Shown: positions 10,223-20,252, counted from the stretch's first letter. The stretch: 64,000 nucleotides of DNA from Phytophthora colocasiae (GCA_018806915.1 JAGKQI010000101.1:558001-622000), one strand, 5' to 3'. Notes: generated from the sequence alone by a model not told the origin. Numbers and translations: made by a program.

Positions 10223-11422
10223 TCAAGATCGGGGTGGATGCCCTGACAGTGCGCGCATTGCCTCGCGTGCAAGGGGAGCAGCATACACTGCCTCACACGT
10301 ATCCAGTCCCCATCGTCCATGGCGTCGAGTCTGAGAAATGTCGACGTCCGCGCTTTTGAGATGACGCACACCTTGTTGCCGATTAATATGCGTCTTCTTG
10401 TTAAAAGTAAGCCCTAAGTGCTTGAACACTGCCTCGTAGCTGGCTTTGTGCGTCTCGTAGGTGATTGATTTATCCCGCTGCCGTCCACGTAACAACTTAG
10501 TGTCGTACCAGTCTTGTGGTTTCCGAAAACAGGGGAATGGCTCTCTATCAACGTGAAATAATTGAAAAAAGTAAATTGCAGCGGCACCGACAGGGCATAT
10601 ATGAACGTCCTTGTTTCGCATGTACCCAACATGCTGCAACTTTCCAAATGTGTTGGTTTTTCCATGTTGAACTAGTATCACTAGGGCAATACAGGACTGG
10701 TAACCTTCACCATCCAACTTTTGAGGGAACATATCTGCAAACTCAAGATCACGGATATTTTCTCCACGCAGTAGCCCAAAGTGGGATAACAGAAATGCTG
10801 TACGACCGCGGATGTCATCGAGAGAAAAAAATGTGTTGCAAATTTGCTGGAACTGGTCCGCAGAAGAATATCCATCCAACAGGGAGCCAATTCCTCTGTC
10901 TTCGTAGTTCTTCTTCTTTGTAGCAGTAGTCTGCGTCTGAACGTTTTTTATGAGTTTCTTCACGGCTGGTGTTCGAGGGTGCTGATTCGAATTTGTGCGA
11001 AGGGCAACCTGTTGGTTATAGAGATCAACAATTGCGTTCGTGTAGCCGCAAACCGTAGACCCGCCAATCGTTTTTTCGCTGTTCAGCTTTGACTTTCGCC
11101 CGATTACCATACTTGAAAGGAAAAGATGAAGTTTGCCCCCAGTGACCGTGTCTCGATCTCGGAATTCGCGAGCAGAACACCACTGAATGTACTCTTTCTG
11201 GTAAGCGTCATACTTACGCTTAGTGTTGATTGGTCGCGTTTCAAACGTAGTCTGAATTGTAGCACGTTCGCTTTCGTCAATTTCGAGCTGCATGTCAACT
11301 TCACTTGCTTCTATCGCTTCAACCGTATTCCGCGGCGCTACGGCAGCTGCATAGGATCGGATAGACACTCCAGATGGCTTCCCCATGTCACCTTCACTTG
11401 TGTTTGCTGAAAAAGGTTTCAA
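10223..11422 (-). CDS. Crypton tyrosine recombinase, catalytic part
   Basis: 399 codons. The N-terminal core-binding region has TKRKYDAYQKEYIQWC. The catalytic residues of tyrosine recombinases are visible in order: Arg in LLRGENIRDL, Lys in HGKTNTFGK, the HxxR-like box HINRQQGVRHLK, GRWG, and the nucleophile Tyr in CEAVYAAPLA. The enzyme would cut and rejoin DNA through a phosphotyrosine. The ORF ends at TGA right after SGHPPRS, where homologous proteins continue into the YLERA segment that begins the next ORF. The catalytic domain is complete, so a truncated product could still be made. Confidence 0.85.
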   Translation of the reverse strand: MKPFSANTSEGDMGKPSGVSIRSYAAAVAPRNTVEAIEASEVDMQLEIDESERATIQTTFETRPINTKRKYDAYQKEYIQWCSAREFRDRDTVTGGKLHLFLSSMVIGRKSKLNSEKTIGGSTVCGYTNAIVDLYNQQVALRTNSNQHPRTPAVKKLIKNVQTQTTATKKKNYEDRGIGSLLDGYSSADQFQQICNTFFSLDDIRGRTAFLLSHFGLLRGENIRDLEFADMFPQKLDGEGYQSCIALVILVQHGKTNTFGKLQHVGYMRNKDVHICPVGAAAIYFFQLFHVDREPFPCFRKPQDWYDTKLLRGRQRDKSITYETHKASYEAVFKHLGLTFNKKTHINRQQGVRHLKSADVDISQTRRHGRWGLDTCEAVYAAPLAREAMRALSGHPPRS

Positions 11423-11692
11423 AATACTTTATTTTGAAAACAGATATTTTGATTGAGTCCTAAATTTGGTGTTGACTCGGGTCAGGACCCATACAATCCA
11501 ACACATGATACTCATTAAGTAATGCCTATCCAAATGCTCTCTGAAAATCCACGTCCAAGCTCAATGTAAACCCACAATAATGATCCTACGAGGTGTCTGT
11601 GCTCAGGACAGTCGCGTACCACCCGATTGCGAGCTGTACTGCTCACCACATTTTCGGTTTGATCATTTGCCCACCAACAGCGAAACTCCAGT

Positions 11693-12664
11693 ATGTTTGG
11701 TTTGCCTCTCGTACTTGCTGCTGCAAGTTTCTTTGCAGTTCCATCTAACGCTGAGATTCCACGAGCATGCGTTGGATAACATCAGAAGCTTCCGTTTTGC
11801 GACCCATCAGTATCGACTTACCTACGCGTCGAAGATCTACTGTCACGACTTCCCCTCCAAGAGAAAGCTGTTCTACTAACAGCTCGAGAAAGTCCTCGAG
11901 GCAACATGAACAGTATCGGACTACCTGAATACAACTGGGGGGCTAACTGCGTGCATGGAGTTCAGTCGACGTGCGGGACCAACTGCCCCACATCGTTCCC
12001 AAATCCTGTCAACCTCGGTGCCATCTTCGACCCTCAAGTCGTCTTTGACATGGCGCAAGTCATCGGTTGGGAGCTTCGTGCGCTGTGGCTCGAAGGAGCA
12101 AGAGAAAACTACAAGGGAGGACCCCACCTGGGCCTCGATTGTTGGTCGCCCAATATCAACATCAACCGAGACCCACGATGGGGACGCAACACGGAGACAC
12201 CGTCGGAAGACCCTCTGGTGAACAGTAAGTACGGTGTCGCGTACACTCGTGGACTTCAGGAGGGGAAGCGAGAAGATCCGCGTTTCCTCCAGGCCGTCGT
12301 CACTCTCAAGCACTACGCCGCGTACTCGTACGAGAACTACGGCGGAGTGAATCGGATGGAGTTCGACGCTATCGTGTCGCCGTATGACTTTGCCGACACG
12401 TATTTTCCTGCCTTCCGGTCTTCGATCGTGGATGGCAACGCGAAGGGAGTCATGTGTTCGTACAACAGCGTGAACGGCATCCCGATGTGCGCCAACAACG
12501 CACTAGAGAGGACGCTGCTGCGGGATACCTTGGGCTTCGACGGCTACACCACGAGCGACTCCGGTGCGGTGGAGGCCATCTCCGATATGCACCACTATAC
12601 GAGTTCGCAGTGCGAGGCAGCTCGTCTGGCAATTCTTGCAGGTACCGACATTAATAGCGGCAAG
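11693..12664 (+). pseudogene. GH3 gene, segment 1 (signal peptide and catalytic N-domain)
   Basis: 324 codons including the premature TAA at 11777-11779. From ATG 11906 onward it is open and contains the Arg/His substrate-binding motifs (TLKHYAAYSYE, GVMCSYNSVNG) and the nucleophile. It ends at the copia target site gcaag (12660-12664). Continued translation would run into the copia LTR and end at 12958. Confidence 0.88.
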
Positions 12665-12892
12665 TGTCGATTGATGGTCATTGCAGAGGTAGGAAGAACA
12701 CGAGAGGGAGGTAGCAAAGCCTCCGGGTCTAGACTTGTGATGCTTGGGCAGGAGGTGGCGGAACTGGAAGTGATGCCGCTCTCTAGCTCAAGAGGCACAA
12801 GTCGCACCGACCCAATGTATATTTATAGCATGCAACCTAGAGATCTTATCAACAGCGAGCATATCAATAGTAATAGGAGTAGTACTCCGACA
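12665..12892 (-). repeat. Copia 3' LTR (left copy)
   Basis: 228 bp, TGTCG...CGACA, identical to the copy at 17879-18106. It contains a minus-strand TATAAATA (12820-12827). Confidence 0.95.
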
Positions 12893-13129
12893 CTCCCCCT
12901 TGCTCGCGTTGTCCAGCAAGCGACCATCGCAACTGGAGATGACGAACGTCAACTGTGATTATCACTGGTGAGACGACCTTCGTTCACCATCATCTCATGA
13001 ACATCACAAGAGATACTAGTACACGCACACGAACTTCGTGCCACGAACATCGCGTAGAACACTGCCCACAAACTTTACGACCGTAGAATTGGTGACGACC
13101 TTCGTCCACCTCACGACCCTCGTGATTTG

Positions 13130-15856
13130 TTATTTGGTTGCGAACATCACTACCATCATAGTCGAGCTCTCGATACCACCGTCAGTAGTTGTAGCTCCAC
13201 CTTCCTGCTCTCGGCGACACACGCCCAGCATACCTCTGAACTGCACGAATTTAATACGGGCAAGCGGTTTTGTAAAGATGTCCGCTGTCATCTGATCTGT
13301 ACGACAGTGTCGTACTGCAATGAGCTTGCGTTCACCGAGGTTGCGCACGTAGTGATAGCGGTTCTCTACATGTTTGCTACCGTTGTGCTTGCCAGGGCGC
13401 TTTGATAGAGATAGAGCCGCCGTATTATCGCACCACAATGTCGGAATATCGTATGTCCACTTCAGCTCGTCACACAGGCCTCGTAACCACATGACGTCCC
13501 GAGCTCCTTCATTCATGGCTACATATTCTGCTTCCATCGTACTTTGAGCATTCAGGCCTTGTTTCCGTGATCCGTACGAGACCACACTACCATTAATCAT
13601 AGTGACATAGCCGCTCACAGACTGTCGGTCCTGTTGGTCATTGGCGTAGTCAGCGTCTGTGTAGGCTTCGAGCCTCAGGAGTTCCACCTCAGCAGATCCC
13701 GAGACTTGCATTTTTAGCCCGTAGTCCTTAGTACTTTTAAGATACCTTAGGACGCGCTTCGCTTGCGCAAAATGATCGGTACCAAAGTTGGCCATATATT
13801 GTCCGAGTCGACGCACCACGTGAGCAATGTCCGGTCTTGAGCCTGACACGAGATACTGAAGTGCTCCAACAATTTCTCGGTAAGGTAGTGAACTTGATTG
13901 GCTGCTATCATTCTGCTCACGAACAACTTCAGTCGAGCTGCTTTCTGGGGTTGCAACCCCATTACAGTCATTCATGTGGAACCGACGCAGTAGCTCCTCA
14001 ATATATGCTGTTTGGCTAAAGAATATCGTGTTCAGCTCTCTGTCGATTGTCACTTCGACCCCAAGCAGATATTTCACAGGTCCAAGACCAACTAGTTCAA
14101 AACTGGATGCCAATTGAGCCGCAATTAACTCGCAGCGTTCACTCGTACCCATGAGGAGCAAGTCGTCCACATAGACCGTAAGCAGCATTGTAATCTCCCC
14201 CTTCTCGTGTAGTGCGTAGAGACCATGATCACTTTCGAGACGAGTAAATCCAATTGCCACGAGATGCCGATGCAGGGTTTTGTTCCAGACATGGGGAGCT
14301 TGTTTAAAACCGTACAACGACTTGACCAATCTGCAAATTCTGGTATTACCAGGCGAACCACAGCCCTGGGGTAGCTCCATAAAGACAATCTCGGACAGAG
14401 TACCGTGAAGAAACGCTGTTTTCACGTCGTACTGCAAAACCAGCCATCCGCGTTGAACTGCAAAATACACAGCCGCTCGAATTGTATCAAATCGAATTAC
14501 TGGCGCAAATGTCTCGTTATAGTTGATTCCAAAGCGCTGTTTAAATCCATGAATAACAAGCCTGGCCTTGAAGCGTATTACAAAGCCTTGCTCATCCTTC
14601 TTGACCGCAAATACCCAGCGATTAGTTATCACCGTTGACTTCCCAGCCGAGCCTCGGTCCACAATAATCCAGACTCCATGTCGACGCAACGAAGCTAATT
14701 CCTCCTCCATCGCTGCCTTCCACTGCTCAGCATACTGTGATTTGACCGCCATTTTGTACGTAGTCGGTATCGGAACATCTCGAGCATGTAATCGAGCTTG
14801 AGAACCGCACGAATTCTTTAACTCTTGTAGCCACTTACTGGATTTGCACGGAGTGACGAGATTAAGTTCAAAGTCGTTGAATTGGGGATTGCGCTTCCTC
14901 TTTCTACCAAACCGTGATACTTGATGCCGAGAAACTGTATCATGTTCACCAACAGTTGTGTTCCGAGGTGAATGCTCCATCACGACTTGTCTTATAGGGG
15001 AATTTTGGCTGTTGTTTTCAGTTGAGTTTGCCACGGTTGTTGCTTCTGCAGGGGCACTTGATGAGCTCACCTGCGTACTTTGCGGCACGAACACACTCTC
15101 TTTCACTGAATCTAACTTCACCACGTCTTCAATTTGCATCTGCATAGGAACGATCGACGCTCTTATTGGAAGCTGATGGTCACCATGACCATACACATTC
15201 GCCAGTAGCTTCTCAATATACTCTCGGCCAACAGTATAATCTTCAGCCCACACCATATTTCCATCACGATGGGTTGAAACTCCCCCTGAGGTCGTTGCAG
15301 GAGAATAACCAACGAGAATCGCAACTCCCATTCGAGAAGATAACTTCTTCTTTCTCGTCCTCGATCCACTAGCTATGTGAAAATAACAAAGAGAACCCCA
15401 CGTTCTTAGCCACGATACATCTGGACGCTCACCAGATAGCTTTTCATGCGGTGTAATACCCTGAATGACTCGCGAAGCCGTCACATTCATCGTATGTACC
15501 ACGTGCAGTGCTGCTTCACCCCACAGACTTTCTGGTAGGTTTGTCATGTGCAAAAGCGACCGTACTTTCGGGAGAACAATGCCATTAGCGCGCTCGACAA
15601 TTCCATTTTCTTGTGGCGTATACCCATTCGTCGTGGTCAATGAGATTCCTTCCGAGCTGCTAAATTCCTGGAGTACGGAGTTATCAAATTCGCCACCTTG
15701 ATCCGAATGAATTTCTTCAACCCGCCAGTTATTCTCTCTGTACTTAACGTGAAGACGGTGAACAAGAGCAATGATGTGCTCTTTAGCTTCGCTCTTCTGC
15801 TTCAGTATGAATATCCACTTGTACCGTGAGTACTCATTCACACGAGTAGGAAGCAA
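13130..15856 (-). CDS. Copia integrase core, reverse transcriptase and RNase H
   Basis: About 908 codons in a different frame from gag. It continues the integrase with NEYSRYKWIFILK, HSDQGGEF and the Glu in NGIVERANG. It then has reverse transcriptase (KARLVIHGFKQ, QYDVKTAFLHG, catalytic YVDD at 14162-14173) and RNase H (AYTDADYAND, ADIFTKPL). No ATG begins the frame, so it must be made as a fusion by frameshifting near GTGTG at 15842-15846, or it is blocked by a small indel there. Confidence 0.9.
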   Translation of the reverse strand: MLPTRVNEYSRYKWIFILKQKSEAKEHIIALVHRLHVKYRENNWRVEEIHSDQGGEFDNSVLQEFSSSEGISLTTTNGYTPQENGIVERANGIVLPKVRSLLHMTNLPESLWGEAALHVVHTMNVTASRVIQGITPHEKLSGERPDVSWLRTWGSLCYFHIASGSRTRKKKLSSRMGVAILVGYSPATTSGGVSTHRDGNMVWAEDYTVGREYIEKLLANVYGHGDHQLPIRASIVPMQMQIEDVVKLDSVKESVFVPQSTQVSSSSAPAEATTVANSTENNSQNSPIRQVVMEHSPRNTTVGEHDTVSRHQVSRFGRKRKRNPQFNDFELNLVTPCKSSKWLQELKNSCGSQARLHARDVPIPTTYKMAVKSQYAEQWKAAMEEELASLRRHGVWIIVDRGSAGKSTVITNRWVFAVKKDEQGFVIRFKARLVIHGFKQRFGINYNETFAPVIRFDTIRAAVYFAVQRGWLVLQYDVKTAFLHGTLSEIVFMELPQGCGSPGNTRICRLVKSLYGFKQAPHVWNKTLHRHLVAIGFTRLESDHGLYALHEKGEITMLLTVYVDDLLLMGTSERCELIAAQLASSFELVGLGPVKYLLGVEVTIDRELNTIFFSQTAYIEELLRRFHMNDCNGVATPESSSTEVVREQNDSSQSSSLPYREIVGALQYLVSGSRPDIAHVVRRLGQYMANFGTDHFAQAKRVLRYLKSTKDYGLKMQVSGSAEVELLRLEAYTDADYANDQQDRQSVSGYVTMINGSVVSYGSRKQGLNAQSTMEAEYVAMNEGARDVMWLRGLCDELKWTYDIPTLWCDNTAALSLSKRPGKHNGSKHVENRYHYVRNLGERKLIAVRHCRTDQMTADIFTKPLARIKFVQFRGMLGVCRREQEGGATTTDGGIESSTMMVVMFATK

Positions 15857-17874
15857 TTACACCCATCCAGTGTCAACTCATTGACTGTGCACACATCTAC
15901 TTGAAGCTTTTGCAACGGCTTCTTCGCACAGTTTCTTCTTTCTCGATAAGTCATTCGAACCTTCTTGCCCTTGATACACGGAAGACAGTCACAGTCCCCA
16001 AATGTCTTGCTGTTGGTCTGCAGTCCATTGACAATTTGATTCTTCGCCATATTCCTTATTGTTTCTGAACTGGCGTGAGCAAACCGCTTGTGCCAGAGCG
16101 ATAACGACTGCGAACTGTTGGATCGCAGAATCGCATTGCAGACGGCTTCCGTTTGCTGTTCTTGTGGTTTGACCGACTCGATTCGATAAATACCATCAAC
16201 CTTTTTGAATTGTAGTGAGATTCGAGACTTATCCAAGAAGCAGGCAGACTGGTCTTTTGCCATCGACAGGAAATATCCAAGCGACTGCATATAATCGAGC
16301 GAGATCAAATTGGCGATTGCACCAGGAACGTAGTATACATCTGAAAGAATCCTGTGTTCCCTTCGACCGGTACGTTGATTAACTACGAATAACTCCACTG
16401 AGCCTTTCTGATTGATGTTTGCCGTGCTTCCATTGGCACAGCGCATTACACGACCATTGCTAACCGTAGTTATCTCCACAAAACAAGACAGATCTCCACA
16501 GATATTCACCTGAGCTCCACTGTCCAGACACCATTCTATTTGACTGCACGTATTCATCTGCGGTGAACTATCCAAGGACACCATTAGCTCCATTGGACCA
16601 GTCGTATCATTACCACGATGTCCTCCACGGCCACCAGACTTGGACCGGCCGTTGTAACCATCACGTTGGCGTCCATTATAGCTTCCTCGTTTGTTGTTTC
16701 TTGGGCATTCTCGGTACCAGTGACCAAGCTGATTGCAGATAGAGCACGGACGGCGATCCATACCACTACGGACAGAACGGCGATGGCTTTGATGACCAGA
16801 GAAGCGTTTCCCTCTGGTAATACCGCCTCTTCCAGCATGTTGACGAGTTGGAGATCGGTCGTCTACAACCTGGAGAATTCGTCCTCCCCCTTGAGCTGAA
16901 TTATTATTTTGAGAAGTCGCCGGATTATGTGAAACTTGAGTACCACGCATATTTTCTTCTTGTTCTCTTGCCAAAAGACGTCCACGAACACGGCCAACTT
17001 CTAACACGGTTCTTTTCATTCGAGCAGCTACAAGCTCATTGCTGAGATCAGGAAATACTTCAAGGGCATTAGTCAACAGTAAACGAGCCAGTTCAGCATC
17101 CTCCAGTGGAAATCCGAGCGTAACTAAATCCTCCTGTAGTTTCATTACTGCATCGATGTATGTGTCAACTCGTTCACCTCGAGCCAATTTGCGAGTAAAC
17201 ATTGCACTCTTGATCAAAATATCGTTCTTGGCCGCACTGCCTGCATTGTATTCTTTCTCTATCTCTTGAAAAAGAGAAACAGGATTGCAATTCACAAGCA
17301 ACCGACGATAACGCCCAGCAAGTCTCGGACCAAGTGATCCTGCAATTGTTTCCTGTGCCTTTAACCAGCGCGTTTCGAAGCGCCGCTTCTTGCTAGATCT
17401 CCATGATTTCTTTTTCACCTTATGTTCGATGACAATTTTCCACAATTTCTGCACTTTGAGCTTGAGTTCAATCATTGTGCGCCACAACTCGTAATCGTCA
17501 GCTCCTGTGAGTTTGGGCACCTCTAAATTTGAGTAATCTTGTGTTGATTTCCGGGAGTGTTTACGGCTGCTCCTTTTCTTGCCTCGAGAACGTTTACGCT
17601 TCTTTTCACGCCCACTGTCTGAACTTGAGTCAGCGTCCTCAGAGCTTGAGTGCTCACTCTCCGAGTCGCTTGAGTCAGCACTAGAGCTCTCACCACTTGA
17701 TGACGAGGCCAAGGACGTTGCTTTCTTAGCCGTACCGCTCAACTGAGAACTGCTACCCTCATCATCATCTCCCAATGAACTTCCATGCTCGTCATCTTCC
17801 CGGTCCGAGTCATTACTGACCTCAGACTGGTCAGACGTCCTACGGAGGCGAGGCGTAACCCTATTTGGGCTCAT
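15838..17874 (-). CDS. Copia gag, protease and integrase N-terminus
   Basis: 678 residues from ATG 17874, just inside the LTR. A Ser/Asp/Arg-rich N-terminus precedes a copia-type gag (VPKLTGADDYELWRTMI). Then come the CCHC zinc knuckle CSICNQLGHWYREC (16704-16746), the protease motif WCLDSGAQVNIC, and the pre-integrase HHCC finger (WHKRFAHASSE ... CDCLPCIKGKK). It ends at TGA 15838-15840, just after LQVDVCTVNE, the first integrase aspartate. The longer frame extending into the LTR is not used as the start because it would begin upstream of the primer site. Confidence 0.88.
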   Translation of the reverse strand: MSPNRVTPRLRRTSDQSEVSNDSDREDDEHGSSLGDDDEGSSSQLSGTAKKATSLASSSSGESSSADSSDSESEHSSSEDADSSSDSGREKKRKRSRGKKRSSRKHSRKSTQDYSNLEVPKLTGADDYELWRTMIELKLKVQKLWKIVIEHKVKKKSWRSSKKRRFETRWLKAQETIAGSLGPRLAGRYRRLLVNCNPVSLFQEIEKEYNAGSAAKNDILIKSAMFTRKLARGERVDTYIDAVMKLQEDLVTLGFPLEDAELARLLLTNALEVFPDLSNELVAARMKRTVLEVGRVRGRLLAREQEENMRGTQVSHNPATSQNNNSAQGGGRILQVVDDRSPTRQHAGRGGITRGKRFSGHQSHRRSVRSGMDRRPCSICNQLGHWYRECPRNNKRGSYNGRQRDGYNGRSKSGGRGGHRGNDTTGPMELMVSLDSSPQMNTCSQIEWCLDSGAQVNICGDLSCFVEITTVSNGRVMRCANGSTANINQKGSVELFVVNQRTGRREHRILSDVYYVPGAIANLISLDYMQSLGYFLSMAKDQSACFLDKSRISLQFKKVDGIYRIESVKPQEQQTEAVCNAILRSNSSQSLSLWHKRFAHASSETIRNMAKNQIVNGLQTNSKTFGDCDCLPCIKGKKVRMTYRERRNCAKKPLQKLQVDVCTVNELTLDGCNCFLLV

Positions 17875-17878
17875 AACC
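17859..17878 (-). other. Copia primer binding site for half of initiator-Met tRNA
   Basis: The plus strand reads TTTGGGCTCATAACC up to the LTR edge. TGGGCTCATAACC is the anticodon arm sequence of eukaryotic initiator tRNA-Met (anticodon CAT). The primer 3' end would therefore lie in the anticodon stem, as for Drosophila copia, which primes from a cleaved half tRNA. The start codon of gag (17872-17874) lies inside this site. Confidence 0.7.
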
Positions 17879-18106
17879 TGTCGATTGATGGTCATTGCAG
17901 AGGTAGGAAGAACACGAGAGGGAGGTAGCAAAGCCTCCGGGTCTAGACTTGTGATGCTTGGGCAGGAGGTGGCGGAACTGGAAGTGATGCCGCTCTCTAG
18001 CTCAAGAGGCACAAGTCGCACCGACCCAATGTATATTTATAGCATGCAACCTAGAGATCTTATCAACAGCGAGCATATCAATAGTAATAGGAGTAGTACT
18101 CCGACA
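17879..18106 (-). repeat. Copia 5' LTR (right copy), element promoter
   Basis: 228 bp, identical to the left LTR. The minus-strand TATAAATA at 18034-18041 is the likely TATA box driving the element transcript toward lower coordinates. Confidence 0.95.
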
Positions 18107-18222
18107 GCAAGTCGTACGAGAACTGTCTGAAAGAGCTCGTGGAGAACAACCGACTGGAGGAGAAGGCTGTAAATGATGCGGTTCGCCACACAATGAAGCT
18201 GCGTTTCGAGTTGGGTCTATTC

Positions 18223-19079
18223 GGTAGCGGACTAATCACGAGTACCGGAAGCCGGAAATCGAGTACACATACCGGTAACCGACAATACCGCCAGCGCCGG
18301 CCGAAACCCGAGTTCACATCGGTAGAATTCCGAGTACAATGGCAGAATTCCGAGTACAAAAAATTGGCGGGAAAAAAGTACAAGGGTAACCTGGCAGAAT
18401 GGCGAGTGCAGGGCGGGTTTGCCGCTAAGAACAAGTCAGCCATAACGAAGCATTCATTAATTTAACTCATTTATTGTCCGTATTACTGGGGTTTAAGCCC
18501 GCGTGCTCCGCACACGGAGCGTTAAACCGCCAGCCTAAGCCCGCTCCGGCTTCGCCTTCGCTTGATCCGTCGACAGCGCTGGGGTTTAAGCCCGTGTGCT
18601 TCGCACACGGAGCATTAAACCACCAGCCACCGTTCTCCACCGCCCTTGTCCTCTCTCTGCTGTCCTTTACTGCCCAGCTACGCGCTCCGCGCGATCCCAG
18701 CCACCCCTAGCGGCTCGCTATGCTCGCGAGTACAGACCCTAAGCCCGCTCCGGCTTCGCCTGCTCTTGATCCGTCGACAGCGCTGGATTTTAAGCCCGTG
18801 TGCTTCGCACACGGAGCATTAAACCGCCAGCATATGCCCGCTCCGGCTTCGCCTTCGCTTGATCGTCGGCAGCGCTAGGGTTTAAGCCCGCGTGCTCCGC
18901 ACACGGAGCGTTAAACCGCCAGCCAGCGTTCTCCACCGTGCTTGTCCTCGAGTCGTTGTGCGCTAGAAAAACCGCAAAAGTACCGGTACGAACTGACCTC
19001 AATTCGTTTTGCAAAACCTTTCAAAGTCGATTGGTGTACTCGGAATCCGGCCACTGGTACTCGGAATTAGTCTCTTTCC
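18223..19079. mobile_element. Non-autonomous MULE-like element with 9-bp target duplication
   Basis: 857 bp between identical 9-mers ggtctattc (18214-18222 and 19080-19088). The ends are imperfect inverted repeats of about 33 bp sharing GACTAAT, CGAGTACC and GCCGG. Subterminal copies of TTCCGAGTAC occur inside the left end, with inverted copies inside the right end. The middle (about 18487-18930) holds several GC-rich copies of a hairpin unit (GGTTTAAGCCC ... GGAGC(A/G)TTAAACC). No transposase is encoded. Nine-base target duplications point to the Mutator superfamily; this is inference. Confidence 0.75.
18487..18930. repeat. GC-rich internal repeats with hairpins
   Basis: At least four related units of GGTTTAAGCCCG(C/T)GTGCT(C/T)CGCACACGGAGC followed by TTAAACC, each able to fold through GTGTGC/GCACAC and GGTTTAA/TTAAACC. 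They are separated by CTAAGCCCGCTCCGGCTTCGCC segments. They are part of the 857-bp element. Confidence 0.7.
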
Positions 19080-19088
19080 GGTCTATTC

Positions 19089-20252
19089 GACCCGATCAAC
19101 GACCAGCCGTACTGGAATGTGACGCCCAGCGATGTAAACACGGAAGCGGCAAAGGAACTGAGCTTGAATGCGACTCGGAAGTCGATCGTGCTTCTTCAGA
19201 ACAATGGCTCGGTGCTTCCATTGACGAAAGGGGTCAAACTAGCGGTGGTAGGTCCGCATGCCAAGTCGAGGCGTGGAATGCTGGGAAACTACCTCGGTCA
19301 GATGTGCCATGGCGACTACGACGAAGTTGGGTGCGTTCAGACACCGCTGGAGGCCATCAACGCCACCAACGGCGTCTCAAACATCACGTTCGCTCACGGT
19401 AGCGACATCAAGGGCAACTCGACTGCTGGATTTGACGAAGCGGTCGCAGTCGTGCAGGACGCTGATGCCGTCGTGTTGTTCCTCGGCATCGACAAGACAG
19501 TGGAGGGGGAGGTCGGTGACCGCGACATCATCGAGCTACCGAGTATTCAGCTGCAGCTTTTGAAGCGTGTGCGAGCTGTGGGCAAACCTATCGTCGTGGT
19601 ACTGATCAATGGAGGTGTCATTGGTGCAGAGGAGATCGTTCACCAAACGGACGCGCTCGTGGAAGCGTTCTACCCCGGGTTCTTCGGTGCTCAAGCAATG
19701 ACGGACGTTCTCTTCGGCGACGTTAATCCCAGTGGGAAGCTGCCTGTTACCATGTATCGCTCGGACTACGTGGAGCAAGTAGAGATGAAGAGTATGGACA
19801 TGACAACGTATCCTGGTCGGACGTATCGGTATTTCAAGGGTGAACCTGTGTTTCCGTTTGGCTGGGGTCTCAGCTACACAAGTTTCTCGTTGTCGGTTGA
19901 TAATGGAACGTCCAGAGTCGCAACCACAAGTTCAAATTCGGGATCAAGTTTGGGCAGAATGGTTGGTGTGTCTGAAGAGGTGTCGGACTCGATGAATGCC
20001 ACGATCTCGGTGGTCGTTTCGAACGATGGCAAGGTGGCTGGTGATGAAGTGGTGTTCGCGTACTTCCGAGCGGTGAAGACTGGTGTTGCGGGGCCTGCTA
20101 CACTGCTGAACAAGCAATTATTTGACTACCAGCGTGTGAGTCTTAAGCCTTCCGAGAGTATTCGCGTTAGCTTTATCGTTCAGCGAAAAACTTTGGCTTT
20201 GGCGGACAGTAGTGGCGACCTTGTGAGCTTTGCGGGTTCTTACGAAATTATT
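19089..20252 (+). pseudogene. GH3 gene, segment 3 (C-domain and FnIII-like region)
   Basis: 388 codons, open throughout. Starts DPINDQPYWNVTPSDVN directly after the right 9-bp target copy of the 857-bp element. It contains KSIVLLQNNGSVLPL, LAVVGPHA, FLGIDKTVEGEVGDR and FPFGWGLSYTSF, all typical of GH3 C-terminal and FnIII-like domains. Ends GSYEII at the Harbinger insertion. The short segment 2 (18112-18222), ending MKLRFELGLF, precedes it. Confidence 0.88.

Larger units (their letters stand above)
9347..11422 (-). mobile_element. Crypton DNA transposon (tyrosine recombinase type)
   Basis: The two consecutive minus-strand ORFs form one Crypton protein: an N-terminal tyrosine recombinase and a C-terminal GCR1_C-like DNA-binding domain, separated by a single in-frame TGA at about 10223-10225. 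Cryptons lack terminal inverted repeats and integrate through tyrosine recombination, so the element ends cannot be read from structure; the limits given are those of the coding region. Confidence 0.85.
12665..18106 (-). mobile_element. Ty1/copia retrotransposon, full length, identical LTRs, inserted in GH3 gene
   Basis: 5442 bp, flanked by the 5-bp target duplication gcaag (12660-12664 and 18107-18111). The LTRs (12665-12892 and 17879-18106) are 228 bp each and identical by eye. Coding is on the minus strand in copia order: gag, protease, integrase, reverse transcriptase, RNase H. The primer site lies just inside the right LTR and the polypurine tract at 12893-12902 (minus strand AAGGGGGAG) just inside the left one. 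Identical LTRs mean very recent insertion. The only coding fault seen is a frame change between two ORFs near 15840. Confidence 0.95.

Noticed and set aside
17875..18021. Longer copia gag start inside the LTR
   Set aside because: It would begin upstream of the primer site within the LTR; ATG 17874 gives the normal position.
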